Assembly (NCBI GenBank): GCA_001972305.1
Contig: BDDD01002371.1
Location: 116,156-180,155 of the forward strand
DNA: 64,000 nucleotides
Origin: Cephalotus follicularis
Lineage: Eukaryota > Streptophyta > Magnoliopsida > Oxalidales > Cephalotaceae
Direction of reading: 5' to 3'
Part shown: positions 33,089-43,158 of the stretch, one piece after another
Position numbering within the stretch: the first letter of the stretch is position 1
Layout: each line of letters begins with the position of its first letter
Notes under the pieces: model-generated
Told to the model about the DNA's origin: nothing
The model's input: the letters and a program-made list of their open reading frames with translations, nothing else
Databases searched by the model: none
Program-made: the position numbers and the translations under genes

Positions 33089-34607
33089 TGTCACACCCCG
33101 TTCCCATAACAACAATAAAAGTGGTGGCAATCAACATATAAATCCGGCTTATACAATTTACCATAAAATTAAAACTTTCCATAACCATTAACAACTCGCG
33201 AAAGCATACAATATAAGCCGAATTAAAACGTAACATGCATCCCATACTACATGCTACAACAACAACAAACATCATCACAGTTAACTGCCCTCAACGGACA
33301 TATGCTCACAATGCAAAACAGTCCCAAACAGTCGGCTGGTTCTCACTGACAGTCGGCTGTTCTCCTTCAAAAGTCGGCTGTCCCTTACTTGGAAGTCGGC
33401 TGCCTTTAACCAACAGTCGGCTGGCCTTCTTGGCAGTTGGCTGCCCTCATTGGCAGTCTGCTGGTCCCTCACTCAGCAGTCGGCTGCCCTCTTTGGCAGT
33501 CGGCTGGTCCATATACAATACACATTCCTTGCTGCCACCTGTCCCAGTATGCCTGGTAGGGTGACACGTGGATAGTCGGCTGTTACCCAAAACAGTCGGC
33601 TGTACCACCCACAGTCGGCTGCCTTCCTCAGGCAGCCGGCTACTCAATTAGCAGGGAGCAACCTGCAACACCAGGCACAAACAGTCGACTGGCTCCAATG
33701 CACAGTCGGCTGCTTTCCATGGGTAGTCGGCTGTTCCTCACGAACAGTCGACTGCTGGCCACGGACAGTCGGCTGTCCTCCCTGGACAGTCGGCTGCCCC
33801 TACAGGCAGTGCCCAAAAATAGCAGAAATCACACATGCTCAATCCACTTTAAACCAATCAAACCACAAAGCACTATCACCATAATACACATTCATGCTTT
33901 TGTCACAATATAACACATGCATTTCACTCATGAACATTATTATAAATGAATTTAAATCACAATTATAGCATTCCCCTACCTTAGAAATCCAAGTTAGGAG
34001 TTGCAATCCACCTCTTTAAGTCCCGGATCCGAGGTCCTTGCACTCCTAAGCCCGTCTAGCAGCCCCCACTGGTCCGGTTCCTCCACTGGCCCAGCCTCCA
34101 AGCTTTCAGTTTCAACACAAACCCCCTATATACACAACACATACACTTTCACTCCATTTTCTCTACTCCCAAACACTCTTGAATCCACTGAGAAAGATGG
34201 AAATTTGAGAAGGGAAGCTTGTGTTTTTATGGAGAAAACCCCGGCCCCTCTCCTGCCTTCTGCCCAAAGTAAGCCAAACTCCCACTTTTATCATCCCAAG
34301 GCTGACAGCACGTGGGCTATCTGGCGCCTGGCAGTCGGCTGCCATGACTTGGCAGTCGACTATTTCTGCCGACACCCCCACCAGCCGGCTGCTTTCTCAC
34401 AGCAGCTGGCTGTTGCCTTCACCAGGGGAGTCCAGTCGGCTGCCTCCCTGTGGTAGTCGGCTGCCCCCTGTACAAAAACACACCAACACACTTTTTCTTA
34501 CAACTTTCAACACTCCAAAGGGGAAAAACACAATTCTCATTAATTCCACGTGTAAAATTACATTAGAAATGCAATATTACACCTTAACGAAAACCCCGGG
34601 CGTTACA
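33089..34607 (-). repeat. Element D 5' LTR with a 1.4-kb internal deletion
   Basis: 1.52 kb with the same termini as 28499-31467. The sequence jumps at about 33297, from CTGCCCTCAACGGA to CATATGCTCACAATGC. In the partner LTR these points are at about 28706 and 30141. The CAGTCGGCTG clusters (33326-33800 and 34330-34460) are retained. A deletion in only one LTR must postdate the insertion. Confidence 0.9.
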
Positions 34608-35002
34608 ACAACATCTAGTCATGGTTCTTAGTAGTAGGTTTGGCCTGAAACTTATAAAAACCTTTGAAATGTAATGTAAGCAAGTTTTTGGACGAATTTG
34701 AATAATACTTTGAAGTATTAAACTGAACTTTGTGTTCTTCATCTCCTTTATCCAAGTCTTGATCTAGCTTGGTGGTGGATTGTTCTTGCTGGTGGCTTTG
34801 CCTTTATGCTTGGACCTTCTTTGATCAGCTATCTTTATCTTTTACATTTCTTAACGACATGACTTAATCTCTTTTTGAATCTTCCTTCACCAGTTTTGAA
34901 TACCTTTTAAACACTTAGCCTAAACACTTACTATCCTAAAGAACCACTTACGTGACTATCAACACCCTTTTGAGCTCACTTGCCTACACCACCCACATCA
35001 AT

Positions 35003-35014
35003 TGGTATCAGAGC
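35003..35014 (+). promoter_or_regulatory. Primer binding site of element C (tRNA-iMet)
   Basis: TGGTATCAGAGC lies 2 bp after the 5' LTR end (ACATCA, 35000) and 32 bp before the gag ATG at 35047. Confidence 0.95.
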
Positions 35015-35046
35015 ACCAGGTTTGAAGTGAGCTCTTATCAACATCA

Positions 35047-38000
35047 ATGGCAAACCATAGCAACTCATCTTCTCCACCACACTCATCTGAAATCGCCATT
35101 AGAATGATGAGAGAGGAGATGACAGAAATGAAGGAATATATGATAAACCTTACTCAACAACTCCAAAATCTACATGTTAACCAAAACCAGCCCATACACA
35201 ACCCTCCCCCACCCCATCAACATCAAGCAAGTAGGAATGTTCACAATCCACCTCATGTCCATGAATTAGACTCTAATGATGATGAAAGTGATGAAGGATC
35301 GAGAGGAAGGAGAAGGAGGCCACGACCAGATGACAATGATAGAGAACTCCAACTAGATGTCCCTGAATTTATGGGTAATTTGAATCCAGATGACTTTATT
35401 GATTGGCTAAATTCCATTGAGAGAGTCTTTGATTACAAGGAGTATTCAGAGGAGAAGAAATGCAAGGTAGCTATACTGAAATTTAAAAAGTATGCTAGCC
35501 TTTGGTGGGAAAGCATTAAGAATCAAAGAGAGAGGGAAGGCAAGGAGAAGATAAGAAGTTTGGACTAAATTGAAGAAACTTTAAAAAAAAAAAGGTTCTT
35601 GCCGGATTCCTATAAGGAAGATCTTTTTGTGAAGCTTAATCTCTTGAAGCAAGGAGACAAGAGTGTGGAGGAATACATAAGGGAGTTTGAACAACTATTT
35701 TTGAGGTGTGAAATACCTGAACCACCTGAACAAAAGATGGCTCGTTTTCTTGGAGGATTGCATTCGGATATTGGCAATGTTGTAGAATTGCAGCCCTTTT
35801 GGACCTTTGAGGATGTGTGTAAACTAGCAATAAAAGTGGAAAAACAAAAGAAGATATCAAAGGATTCGGCCTCAAAGCCTTACACCCGTGGAACTAGTTT
35901 TTCAAAAGGTTTTTCCTCAACCAAAACCGAGGCTAGTTCCAAGGATAAGAACAAATTCAAGGAGGCAGAAGTTGACAAGGGGAAGACATCTATTCCTCAA
36001 GGAGGCAAGAAGTGTTTCAAGTGTCATGGTTATGGTCATTTCCAAGCCGAATGCCCTAATAGAAAGGTGATGACTATCAAAGAAGTGGAAGAGATAGAAT
36101 CTGCCCTTAAAGAGGAAAAGAATGAAGAGGAAGAGTCCGATGATGATGAGGAATTAATTGCCGAGCCAATGAATGGAGAGTTGCTGGTTATCCGTAGATC
36201 ATTGCATACCAAGATGGAAAGGATGGATGATCAAAGAGAAAACATATTTCAATCAAGATGCTCCATTGGGAACAAAATCTGTTCCATGATTATTGACAGT
36301 GGGAGTTGTGCTAACGTTGCTTCCACCACCTTGGTGACTAAGTTGGGGCTTCCAACAACATCTCATCCGAAACCTTATAAGCTTCAATGGCTTAATGATG
36401 GAAACCAACTGAAAGTTACTCATCAAGTCCTACTCTCTTTCGCCATAGGTAAACACTATAATGATGAGGTTCTTTGTGATGTAATTCCAATGGATGCTTG
36501 TCATTTGTTACTTGGAAGACCGTGGCAGTTTGATAGGAGTGCCATTCATGATGGAAGGAAGAACACTTATACCGTTAAAAGAGATGAAAAAAAGGTTGTA
36601 TTAACATCTCTTAAACCCTCCCAGTTACTTGACTCCAAAACAGAAACAATTAAGAGAGAGAGCATGTTTTTGAATGGTGGATGTGTAGAGAAAGCTTTGG
36701 ATGAGAAGAAATGTGTTCTTGATTTATTGGTTGTGGAACGAGATCAACGGGAGGAAATCAATATTCATCCTCTTGTTCAACCTATAATTGCTGAATTTGA
36801 AGATGTATTCCCTAAAGAGTTACCACATGGCTTGCCTCCATTAAGGGGCATAGAGCATCAAATTGATTTGGTACACAGGAGTGTCTTACCAAAAAAGGAA
36901 GCCTATAGATGTAAACCGGAGGAGTCTAAGGAGCTGAATAAACAAGTGGAGGAGTTGATTGCTCAAGGGATTATAAGGGAAAGCAAGAGCCCTTGTTCGA
37001 TACCTGCCCTTTTGGTACAAAAGAAGGATGGAACATACCGAATGTGTGTGGACAGTAGAACTATCAATAATATTACAATCAAGTATCATTATCATATTCC
37101 TAGGTTGGATGACATGCTTGATGAACTATAAGGATCCACTATCTTCTCCAAGATTGATCTTCAGAGTGGATATCATAAAATTAGAATGAAAGAAGGAGAT
37201 GAATGGAAGACGGAATTTAAAACTAAAAGAGGACTTTATGAATGGATGGTGATGCCATTTGGGCTTTCTAATGCCCCTAGAACCTTCATGAGATTGATGA
37301 ATGAGGTACTACGTTCCTTTATTGGAGTTTTTGTGGTTGTATATTTTGATGATATTCTTGTGTATAGCAGGAGTGAGGGAGAACATCTTGATCATTTGAA
37401 GCAGGTTTTTGCCGAGCTAAGGAAGCAAAAACTATATGCTAAGATGGAAAAGTGTCAGTTCTTTTCATCTAGTATCGTCTTCCTTGGTTATGTTATTTCA
37501 AAAGAGGGGATTTCAATGGATCAATCAAAAGTGGAAGCAATCAAATCATGGCCTGTTCCTAAGACCATCACCGAAGTTAGGAGCTTTCATGGACTTGCTT
37601 TGTTCTATAGGAGATTCATTAGAAATTTTAGCACTATCATGGCACCCATTACCGAATGCATGAAGAAAGGTTTTAGTTGGTCCAATTCAGCGGATGTGGC
37701 CTTTGAGAACATCAAAGAGATGCTTTGTAAGGCTCTTGTCCTTGCACTTCCTAATTTTGATATTGTCTTTGAGGTTGAATGTGATGCTAGTGGAGTTAGC
37801 ATTGGGGCTGTCCTTACTCAAGCTCATAAGCCCTTAGCCTATTTTAGTGAGAAACTTTTAGGTTCAAGGCTAAACTATTCAACCTATGATAAGGAGTTTT
37901 ATGCTATAGTGAGAGCTCTTGATCATTGGAACCATTATCTAAAGCCAAAACAGTTTGTGTTGCACTCGGACCATGAGGCATTAAAGTATATTAGCGCCCA

Positions 38001-39575
38001 ACACAAGCTGAATTCTAGACATGCAAAATGGGTTGAATTTCTCCAGTCCTTTTCTTTTATCTCTAAATATAAACCTGGAAAGACTAACATTGTTGCAGAT
38101 GCGCTATCAAGGAGATATTCTATGATTGTTATGCTTGATGCAAGAATCCTTGGTTTCCAATCTATGAAGGAGAGCTATGCCGAGGATCCTGATTTTCTTT
38201 CCATTATTGAGGGGTGCAAAAGAGGAGTCAATGGTGTATTTTCTATCCAAGATGGTTTCCTTTTCAAAGGAAACAAACTTTGTGTTCCAAGAAGCTCTTT
38301 TAGGGAATTACTTGTGAGGGAGGCTCATGGAGGGGGACTTGCTGGTCATTTTGGAGTAAACAAGACATTGGAGGTGTTACAAGAACATTTTTTTGGCCCA
38401 AAATGGTAGGAGATGTGCAATCCATAGTGGCAAGGTGTGCTACTTGCAAAAAGGCCAAAAGTCATTTCCAACCAGGTTTATATACTCCTTTGCCCGTGCC
38501 TAATCAACCGCGGGATGACGTGAGTATGGACTTTATTATTGCTTTACCAAAGACTCAAATAGGCAAAGATTCTATCATGGTGGTAGTACGATTCTAAAAA
38601 ATGGCACATTTTGTTCCATGTAATAAAACCAATGATGCCTCTAATGTTGCTGCCCTATATTTTAAGGAGATCATTCGTTTGCATGGGGTGCCCAAAACCA
38701 TTGTTTCGGATAGGGATTCTAAATTCCTAAGTTATTTTTGGAAGACTTTGTGGGCTAAACTTGGTACTAAACTTCTTTTCAGTACTTCTCACCATCCCCA
38801 AACTGATGGACAAACCGAGGTGACCAATCGGACCCTTGGAACTCTCCTCAGAAGTTTAGTAGCCAAGAATTTGAAGGATTGGGATTTAAAGCTTGCACAT
38901 GCTGAATTTGCTTATAATCGGTCTCCTAATTCAACAACTAGTACTTCACCATTTGAGGTAGTATATGGTTTAAGTCTTTACACTCCTTTGGATCTAATTC
39001 CTTTACCAATTTCAGGGCAAGTCAATTTTGAAGCTAGTGAAAGAGCTAAGAATATGAAGAAGCTTCATGAGTCCATTCGGGCAAAAATTGAGAAAGCAAA
39101 TGACGCGTATAAAAGAAAGGCCAACAAGCACCGGAGGAAGACTGAATTTCAACAAGGAGATCTTGTATGGGTCAATTTGAGAAAGGAGAGGTTCCCTTCA
39201 AAGAGGAAGAGTGAGTTAGCTCCAAGAGCAGATGGTCCTTTTGAAGTCCTAGAGAGAGTTGGTGATAATGCTTATAAGATCAAGCTTCCTGGAGACTATG
39301 GAGTTTCGGCCACTTTTAACATTGGAGACTTCTCACCTTTTGTTCAAGATGAATACATTTTAGATTTGAGGTCAAATCCTAACCCACCCAGGGATAATGA
39401 TCCAAGTGGATCTGCCATGATCCAAGAAGGAGTCACAGCCCAAAGAACTCTAATTTCTAAGTGTGGGCCGAATATGCTCCAAAATTCTTTTGGGTTTCTA
39501 AATTCTTCTTTTGGGCTTACTACACTCATATGGACCCAATCTCATGATAAGGAGGTTGAAATTTCGGCCACATAA
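35047..39575 (+). pseudogene. Element C gag-pol polyprotein (Gag, PR, RT, RNase H, IN), broken
   Basis: The reading frame starts at ATG 35047 and stays in one phase to 38409, with TAA at 35566-35568 and TAA at 37129-37131. A one-base loss in a T run near 38388-38394 moves it to a second phase, which has TAA at 38595-38597 and ends at 39575. Order: Gag core (WWESIKNQRE, 35500s); CCHC knuckle CFKCHGYGHFQAEC (about 36013-36054); protease IIDSGSCANVAS (DSG at 36295-36303); RT with YFDDILVYS (about 37342-37368); RNase H with [13 protein letters not shown] (about 37777) and ADALSRR; integrase with an HHCC zinc site (HFGVNKT to CATCKKAK), DRDSKF and HPQTDGQTEVTNRT; then a C-terminal DGPFEVLERVGDNAYKI segment. 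No classical chromodomain is seen. The final 60 codons run inside the 3' LTR (from 39398). Confidence 0.93.
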
Positions 39576-39636
39576 ATGGAGATGCAAGTTTGATGTCCAG
39601 ATTCAATGAATCAATCAATAAATACTCATGATTCCA
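39398..39636 (+). repeat. Element C 3' LTR, truncated
   Basis: Starts TGATCCAAGTGG. It matches 24566 onward for about 239 bp and stops at GATTCCAA, after which unrelated copia LTR sequence begins. The remaining 0.7 kb of the LTR and the right target duplication are missing. The first 180 bp carry the end of the integrase frame (to EVEISAT). Confidence 0.9.
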
Positions 39637-40156
39637 AGACGAGTTAAAGAACTCGCTAAGTGATGATCACTTATACACAACCGCAACAAGTAGGAGTCAC
39701 TACTGACACGAGAATAGCGACTATCCAAATAGTGACTCCTACGCGGGTCCTGTTCAGTGTACACACTCCCATTGCGCACCTCGTATTTGCCCTAGTGTCC
39801 AACATAGATGGTAGTGAGAGAATCCATCCCCCGATTCCATGAGCAGGCAACATACGCGCAAGTCTATCCGGTTCACTGATGCCCACAAAGTGAACCTATG
39901 ACTTGGAACCAATTTGACATTAGGAGTAAGGTAACCAGTCTCACAGCCTCCATGCCAGGCATCCAACCTTATGTCAGGGCATCACTAGTATAAGTAGGTA
40001 ATAAATAAACTACTTTAATTATGTGATAAAATACAAGTGATATAGCCATCACAAATTTTTAGCACATATCATATATAAGGAATAAGATTGTTTCATACAA
40101 GGTAAGATATAATATGACAACCCATCTAATGGCTTGTCAGGTCACTATATCTAACA
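39637..40156 (-). mobile_element. Copia LTR fragment at a deletion junction
   Basis: Ends TATATCTAACA at 40156, i.e. TGTTAGATATAG on the minus strand, the same sense start as the LTR of copia B (44979). Much of 39890-40156 matches 44700-44979 (GAACCTATGACTTGGAAC onward). The region near 39740 resembles 50560 in LTR P (GGGTCCTGTTCAGTGT). Its left end is cut against the C 3' LTR. The right side resumes element A about 12 bp further along than expected. Insertion followed by deletion, or recombination between LTRs, explains this. Confidence 0.75.
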
Positions 40157-41855
40157 AGCCAGTGCTCAGATCTCGGACTACGCTGGGTGTCACCTCGGCA
40201 AGCTACTCGGTACAGGTGTGGCACCCCAGCAGCGGGTGCTATGCGCCATGGTTCCTCGGCAGTTGGTGCTTGGCACCATTGCTCCTCGGCGTCCAGTGCT
40301 CGAATATGTGGCACCTCAGACATGATGATTGGCACCTCGGCAAGTGGCCATCTCGATGCTTGTCCAGCTCGGGTGTATAGTACCTCAGGCATGTGGCCAC
40401 CTCGGGTGCTTGACAAGAGGACGTGTTCTTGGTACATGTAGGGTAGTTCACATGTTAGGCGTATGGAGGCATGCATGGCACAGTGGTGCACTACATTGGA
40501 CTTCGTCTGGTACGCACTACGCCATGGTAGAGGACGACTCGTGTGCACTGCGCGCATGGCAGTAGGCGAGCTCGGTGCATTTGGCGCTATATGGAAGAGG
40601 ACAAGCTCACCTTAGCGTTCTCGGCACCCTGGCGTTTCACCTCTGACGTTTCTCCTCGGTCATTTTCCTTGGCAGTGCGGAGGATACATGCAGAGGACAG
40701 TGGGTGTCGTCTTGCGCTTGGATCCTTGGGCATTTACAGAGAGCGGAACGCTGGTAGAGGACAATGGCGTCCTCTGTACCTGGTGCCTCGGGCGTCCTTA
40801 GAGTGGGAGATCGGCACTGTTGCATGCCCAGGTCGCATGCAGTGCACCGTGGTGAGCACGGCCTAATGTCCTCGGGTGTATAACAATGGCGCCTCGCACA
40901 GTGGCAGCAGCACGTCGGCACCTCTGGTGCACGACGACAGCGCCCCGACACATAGTGGTGGAACCCCGGCGCATTGCACCTCGGGTACAGGGCAGTGGCA
41001 CCTTGGCACATGCAAGGTAAAGGACGGCGCATGCATGCTCAGCATGTACGGGTACTCACTTGATACGCTAGGATGAATTCTATCGAAGTACAGTAATGCG
41101 CTCCCACATATATATATGTATTCATGATGCATATAAGGTGCCAGGGGACACCATCACGGGTGTAAGGCTCACTACTCACTAAATCTAACACCTATCGGTT
41201 GCAGAGGACCATAAAAATACACTACAATCACTTATGTTCACATCTTTTACTTAGTCCTAGTCTGGGCATGTATTATTATCATAAACAATACACACAACAA
41301 TAAAACACTGAGTAGGTAGTAGAACCTACCTCAAACTGACGAGGTTGCTGCACAATTTCCTTGCTCAGCTCCACTTCTTCAATTGCTCTTTCGCTGGTAG
41401 CCCTTCTTTGTCTTACTTCTTCTAAAATTAGCAACAGTCCTCAACACACTCTCACTTCCCTTTTTATAACCAATCCAGGAAGTCTCTAGAATTCACTCCA
41501 CCATTCCAGTAAAACCTTCACTCGTGGGCTGGTGATATGAGATGGTCGGCCCAAAACCATTTCTTCTCTCCCTTTCTCTATTAGTCCACCACTTGGCCCA
41601 ATAGCAAGCACTTCAAGCCCATAAACAATTTCTATATATATATATATTGGCCCAAATGCTTCCATAAAATATTTCAAGGCCCAATTCTCCTTTCTTTCCC
41701 TTGGACCAGATTTGGCCTAAGGCTCCATTTATCCATTTGTCACATTTCGGCCCAAAATGTCATTTATCCATTAACTCAATTTATAGTCCAATAACAGTAT
41801 CACATTTTGAGCCCAATTTCCATTCCTCAATATTCATAAAATTCAGGGTATTACA

Positions 41856-43145
41856 TTATCAGCCTCAGTTAGGGCATGACAAACCAACAACTCAGGAACA
41901 CTACTCAACGAAAATTGTGGAAGGCCATGGGGAACCACTCCATGGGTTCCTACGTTAAGACTTATTATTAAGGTGAGGAAACTTGCTGTCTCAAATTTTA
42001 ATTACCGAGCCATTAATTAATTTATTGGTTGTATTAGCCCATTCCAATTATTTACGGCTTAGCATGCAAGACGTGTATCTTATGCACCTTGGACATATTT
42101 CTAAAATATGTCAATGGATTGGCAAGAACATTAATAGTAGTGACTTGAGCCCAAAGACACTACTAGGTCTTCCTAGGTGTAAAGATATTAAAATTTATTC
42201 TATTACATCAAATACCATGCATACATGGCCTTCAAAAGTCTTGTACTCCATTTATCCTTTCCTCCATCTCTCATTGCAAGGTCTTCATTTACAAAATGAA
42301 CATTAACATTTTGGGAAAAGGGAAAATATATTAAAAATACAAGCAGAAATTACAGAAGTAAAGGAAAAAAATGGTGCACGCAGGCACCTTATTACAAACC
42401 ATTAAATGTAATAAATAAATAAATAACCATCCACACAAAGAAAACCATAATCTAGGTCTATGTCCTTTTCGGGCCATCCATTGTGCATAAGACTTAAATT
42501 ATATCTAATATAATTAAACCATGAAATAACAAACGCCATAAATAATAACTAATTATAAAATTTAATTTAAGGATTGTTAATATTGGTTATAATCCCACTA
42601 AATCAAGCAATGATTTTGATTTTCTAAGTGCCACAATATATAAAATCCAAATTTAAAATAAAACAGAATATTTTTTTTGGCTAAAGCGTCGACGCTTCCC
42701 AGAAGGCATCGACGCTTACCTCTAAGGTGCGAAAAAAATATATAAAAATCAAATAAGCGTCGACGCTATGACAAGGCATCGACGCACTGGACAATCCAGT
42801 AGAATAAGTGTCGACGCTAATCCAGAGCGCCGACGCTTAAACCGCCTGGGCAGTTTCTGCAGTTCAAAAATTGCAGAAAAATGGTTTGAACATAAGGCAT
42901 TTTGCAATTCAGTCATAACCAGACAATATGCAGCCTTAATCTACGCTACGTAGGTTTCCAAAACATGTTCAAATACCATTTTAACATAATCTCTGAGATT
43001 AAAGAACAATCAAATCCAATTTCATATAAAAGTCACTAAGGCACTTTGAATATCAAGTTTAACCAAAAACAACACATCCTCTAATTAAACCTTAAAATCA
43101 GTACATCATTCATAGTACAAAATTCAATCAAGGATGATGTGGAAG
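41856..43145 (-). other. Copia element B: leader, right part
   Basis: Noncoding DNA between element A (right duplication TTATC, 41856-41860) and the B primer site. The phrase AGGGCATGACAAACC (41872-41886) echoes the left leader at 1446. A cluster of GTCGACG-type motifs sits at 42684-42840. The rest is AT-rich, and I see no protein. Confidence 0.75.
42684..42840. promoter_or_regulatory. GCGTCGACGC motif cluster in B leader
   Basis: Six copies in 160 bp: AAGCGTCGACGCTTCC, GGCATCGACGCTTACC, AAGCGTCGACGCTATG, GGCATCGACGCACTGG, AGTGTCGACGCTAATC and GAGCGCCGACGCTTAA. They occur as pairs separated by CCAGAAGG-like spacers. Unlike the other clusters this one is in the transcribed leader and not in an LTR. 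Confidence 0.6.
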
Positions 43146-43157
43146 GCTCTGATACCA
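43146..43157 (-). promoter_or_regulatory. Primer binding site of copia B (tRNA-iMet)
   Basis: GCTCTGATACCA on plus, 1 bp from the LTR start TGATGGAATCGG at 43159. It places the 5' LTR to the right and the gag at 1-1135 downstream on the minus strand. Confidence 0.93.
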
Positions 43158-43158
43158 G

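Larger units (their letters stand above)
28499..34607 (-). mobile_element. Element D: gag-only Tekay-like retrotransposon
   Basis: Minus-strand element in the 5' LTR of C with a perfect ACAAC duplication (28494-28498 and 34608-34612). LTRs are 28499-31467 and 33089-34607. The internal 1.6 kb holds a tRNA-iMet primer site, a decayed gag and a polypurine tract, with no polymerase genes. The sense 3' end, TTTCGAGGATGAAATTCCTTG before the LTR, is typical of Tekay/Del chromoviruses. The 5' LTR has lost about 1.4 kb internally. A solo LTR of the same family lies at 8408-11067. Mobilisation would have needed a helper. Confidence 0.9.
24566..35000 (+). repeat. Element C 5' LTR, split by G and D
   Basis: Pieces are 24566-25070, 28465-28498 and 34613-35000, about 0.93 kb once the insertions and duplicated targets are removed. 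The first 240 bp match the truncated 3' LTR (39398-39636) with about four differences by eye. The start of this LTR contains the same open frame that ends the integrase ORF at the 3' LTR. Confidence 0.88.
24566..39636 (+). mobile_element. Element C: CRM-like chromovirus (Ty3/gypsy), 3' end truncated
   Basis: The 5' LTR starts TGATCCAGGTGG at 24566, after GTATG (24561-24565, the likely left target duplication inside the LTR of element A). It is broken by solo LTR G and element D and ends ACATCA at 35000. A tRNA-iMet primer site follows at 35003-35014. Gag-PR-RT-RH-IN occupies 35047-39575, with in-frame stops and one frameshift. The 3' LTR starts at 39398 and is cut after about 239 bp at 39636. 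RT and integrase wording ([33 protein letters not shown]) and the reading frame that continues into the 3' LTR fit the CRM clade. It is inactive. Confidence 0.88.
1606..41855 (-). mobile_element. Element A: giant-LTR, Tekay-like non-autonomous retrotransposon (LARD-like), heavily nested
   Basis: Two long terminal repeats run in the same orientation: 1606-12796 (3' LTR) and 14554-41855 (5' LTR). Both start TGTAACRCCCC and end GGGTATTACA on the plus strand. Target duplications are TAATC (1601-1605) and TTATC (41856-41860), one mismatch. Next to the right LTR is GCTCTGATACCA, the reverse complement of a tRNA-iMet primer site. Next to the left LTR is a purine tract on the minus strand. The element therefore reads on the minus strand. 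With the nested insertions removed, each LTR is about 4.2-4.3 kb. The internal region is only about 1.76 kb and holds one gag relic. Long LTRs with almost no coding capacity fit a LARD-type derivative. The sense-strand sequence before the 3' LTR (CTCGGGATGAGATTCTTC, then AGGGGGGAAGGAT) resembles Tekay/Del chromovirus ends. The element must have depended on enzymes from relatives. Confidence 0.88.
14554..41855 (-). repeat. Element A 5' LTR, split by Ath, C and a copia LTR fragment
   Basis: LTR pieces are 14554-15744, 23275-24565 and about 40157-41855. They match the 3' LTR in order, including the hairpin module (14871-14915), the 27-bp array (15361-15530) and the 31-bp array (23992-24137). About 12 bp present in the other LTR (GCACCTCGGCAA, near 4103-4115) are missing at the 24565/40157 junction, which shows a small deletion. 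By eye the two LTRs differ at many more sites than the two LTRs of Ath, so A is the older insertion. Confidence 0.87.
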
